Below, one piece after another: positions 62,550 through 64,000 of a stretch of DNA of 64,000 nt; position 1 is the first letter of the stretch, and every line of letters begins with the position of its first letter. A program made the translations under genes and the position numbers. Origin of the DNA: Amycolatopsis aidingensis. Its GTDB lineage: Bacteria > Actinomycetota > Actinomycetes > Mycobacteriales > Pseudonocardiaceae. The notes under the pieces are model-generated. The model saw only the letters and a program-made list of their open reading frames with translations. It ran no database searches and was not told the DNA's origin. The DNA lies in contig NZ_CP076538.1 in assembly GCF_018885265.1 (NCBI RefSeq), forward strand, positions 7,166,001 to 7,230,000, in the 5' to 3' direction.

Positions 62550-64000
62550 ATGGACGGGGCTGATCAGGATGGATCGTTAACCTCCGTTGAACGTCACCTG
62601 GTCGGCAGCGTTGAGAACGGCGTCCTGCTTGACCTCGCCGACGGCTGGCCGATCGACGAGTCGGCTATGCGGTCTTGGGACGGCTCCCGCGCAGTGCGTG
62701 CTTCGGTAATCCGTAACATTGTGCGTGGACTCCTCGCGGCCGATCCCGACCCGTGCGGAATACGGCTTCGTGGAGCCCAGGTCACCGGTCGGCTGGACTT
62801 GGCGGACATCACCAGTGCCGTCGCTGTCGAACTCCTTGACTGTTTGCTTACCGACGGCGTGAATGTCAAGGACGCCAGCCTCACGAATCTCACCCTGAAA
62901 GGATGCCACCTGGAACAGGTCAGCGCACCAGCCTTGGAGGCTGACCGGCTCACCGCGGCGGTGCTTCGTCTTCACTGCACAACCGCGACCGCTCACACCG
63001 CACTTGGTGCCGTGACTCTCCGCGGCGCGCATGTCGGCCTCCTGGACTGCCGTGGCGCGCACCTGTACAATGACGCGGGCCCAGCCTTGCGTGCCGAGCA
63101 CCTTTGCGTCACCCAGACAGTCGACTTGCGCGAAGGATTCCATGCCATCGGAACCGGTGACGGGGGCACAGTCCGCCTTGTCGGTGCTCACATCAGCGGT
63201 CAACTGGAATGTGACGGGGCACACCTGCGCAATGACTCCGGTCCGGCTCTCGTTGCCGACTGGTTACACGTCGAGCAGTCCGTGTTCTTCCGCAACGGAT
63301 TCACCGCGACCGCATCCAGCGAGATGGGCGCAATCCGGCTCGCGCAGGCGCTCCTTGGCGACCTGGACTGCCGCGGCGCGCACCTGCGCAACGATGCCGG
63401 TCCGGCCCTCGCCGCCGACGGGTTGCGCGTTGAGCTGGCCGTGTTTCTTTTCGGCGCTATTCTCGTCGGAGCCGGCACAAACGGCACGGTCCGCCTGGTT
63501 GGTGCCCATATCAGCGGCCAACTGTCCTGTAGTGACGCACAGCTGCACAATGACTCCGGTCCCGCTCTCCTTGCCGACAAGCTGCGCGTGGACCAATCCG
63601 TATTTCTCGACAGGACCTTCAAAGCCAGGGGAAACGGTAAACGCGGTGCGATCTCCCTTCGCGCGGCGCACGTCGACAGTCTGGACTGCCGTGGCGCCCA
63701 TCTGCGCAACGATGCTGGTCCCGCCCTGCAGGCCGAGGGCCTCCAGGTAACGCGGGAGGTGTACCTCCACGAGGGGTTCAAGGCTGTCGGCTCCGGGGAC
63801 GGCGTCGCAGTAGATCTTCGCGGGACGCGGATCGGTGGTGCTCTCAGCTTCGATCCGGCCCGCCTGGAACATCAGTCTGACCGGCAAGCCCGCCTCCGCG
63901 TGGATGGACTTACCTACGCCGGTCTGCCGCAGAAGGTATCTGTCACCGCGTGGCTTGACTTGTTGCGGGACGGCACACCCGACTACGCTGCTCAGCCATA
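62550..64000 (+). CDS. Repeat-rich protein, truncated by the window end
   Basis: The reading frame is open from the ATG at 62550 to the end of the window with no stop, giving at least 483 residues. After an N-terminal helical segment (RAVRASVIRNIVRGLLAADP), beta-helix-like repeats occur every 55-65 residues: LRGAHVGLLDCRGAHLYNDA, VGAHISGQLECDGAHLRNDS and VGAHISGQLSCSDAQLHNDS. The HxRND/HxHND-GPAL pattern recalls pentapeptide-like solenoids of actinobacteria, which are often membrane-linked. The function is unknown and the C-terminus lies outside the window. Confidence 0.78.
   Translation, partial: MDGADQDGSLTSVERHLVGSVENGVLLDLADGWPIDESAMRSWDGSRAVRASVIRNIVRGLLAADPDPCGIRLRGAQVTGRLDLADITSAVAVELLDCLLTDGVNVKDASLTNLTLKGCHLEQVSAPALEADRLTAAVLRLHCTTATAHTALGAVTLRGAHVGLLDCRGAHLYNDAGPALRAEHLCVTQTVDLREGFHAIGTGDGGTVRLVGAHISGQLECDGAHLRNDSGPALVADWLHVEQSVFFRNGFTATASSEMGAIRLAQALLGDLDCRGAHLRNDAGPALAADGLRVELAVFLFGAILVGAGTNGTVRLVGAHISGQLSCSDAQLHNDSGPALLADKLRVDQSVFLDRTFKARGNGKRGAISLRAAHVDSLDCRGAHLRNDAGPALQAEGLQVTREVYLHEGFKAVGSGDGVAVDLRGTRIGGALSFDPARLEHQSDRQARLRVDGLTYAGLPQKVSVTAWLDLLRDGTPDYAAQP

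Noticed and set aside
1..64000. CRISPR arrays, rRNA or tRNA genes
   Set aside because: No regular repeat-spacer pattern and no tRNA T-loop consensus in a cloverleaf context was seen.

Overview
The window is high-GC actinobacterial DNA, most likely from a mycelial actinomycete near the Pseudonocardiales. That placement is an inference from gene content: an ECF sigma factor, the XRE/ImmA/MAB_1171c operon, a Tad pilus locus, Replic_Relax, SCO6880-type conjugation genes, and GTG/ATGA-coupled starts. No rRNA, tRNA or CRISPR array was seen.

Layout. 0-8 kb: a degraded ORF, an ECF-type sigma factor, a divergent four-gene operon (XRE regulator, ImmA/IrrE peptidase, MAB_1171c-like membrane protein, FAD monooxygenase), a GGDEF protein with an altered active-site loop, and an HTH/NB-ARC/TPR regulator. 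8.4-24.1 kb: a small secreted protein, then a Tad/Flp pilus locus. It holds a prepilin peptidase, secreted and lipoprotein factors, a CpaB-like SAF protein, TadZ, TadA, TadB and TadC, a Flp-like pilin, three TadE/TadG-like pseudopilins and a 1022-residue LysM/BTAD protein. 25-35 kb: a co-oriented run of small accessory genes led by an AAA+ ATPase and a VWA/metallopeptidase protein. Its distal part is decaying, with three multiply frameshifted genes, including a DUF2075-type helicase, and a paralogue relic.

36-50.4 kb, minus strand: a VirB/VirD4-type conjugation module. In transcription order it contains a sigma-like protein, a VirB2-like pilin, a VirB6/TrbL-like membrane protein, a PrgI/SCO6880 protein, the VirB4 N-half, an NlpC/P60 hydrolase, the VirB4 C-half, a VirD4 coupling ATPase and Replic_Relax. 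The VirB4 gene is broken. Its two halves lie 3.4 kb apart, and the C-half is fused to a TniQ-like transposition-gene relic. A pair of inverted, TGT-initiated, double-box transposon-like ends at 36161-36206 and 41221-41268 encloses Replic_Relax, VirD4, VirB4-C and the TniQ relic. Conjugation from this copy is therefore probably impaired unless VirB4 is supplied elsewhere.

51-56.4 kb: a two-gene methyltransferase operon with a tiny zinc-finger-like gene, a catalytic-domain-less serine-recombinase protein, an excisionase-like HTH and a complete tyrosine integrase. Together these mark the right end of an integrative element. 56.5-64 kb: presumably chromosome. It carries an HSPA12-type Hsp70-like ATPase with a partner, an SseB-like protein, a type VII-like small protein, a polymorphic toxin with a SUKH immunity protein, and the start of a repeat-rich protein that runs off the window.

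The strongest observations are the split VirB4 with its TniQ fusion and transposon-like ends, the AAA+/VWA-zincin pair that shares a winged-helix domain with a regulator 7 kb away, and the cluster of frameshifted genes at 30.8-34.4 kb.
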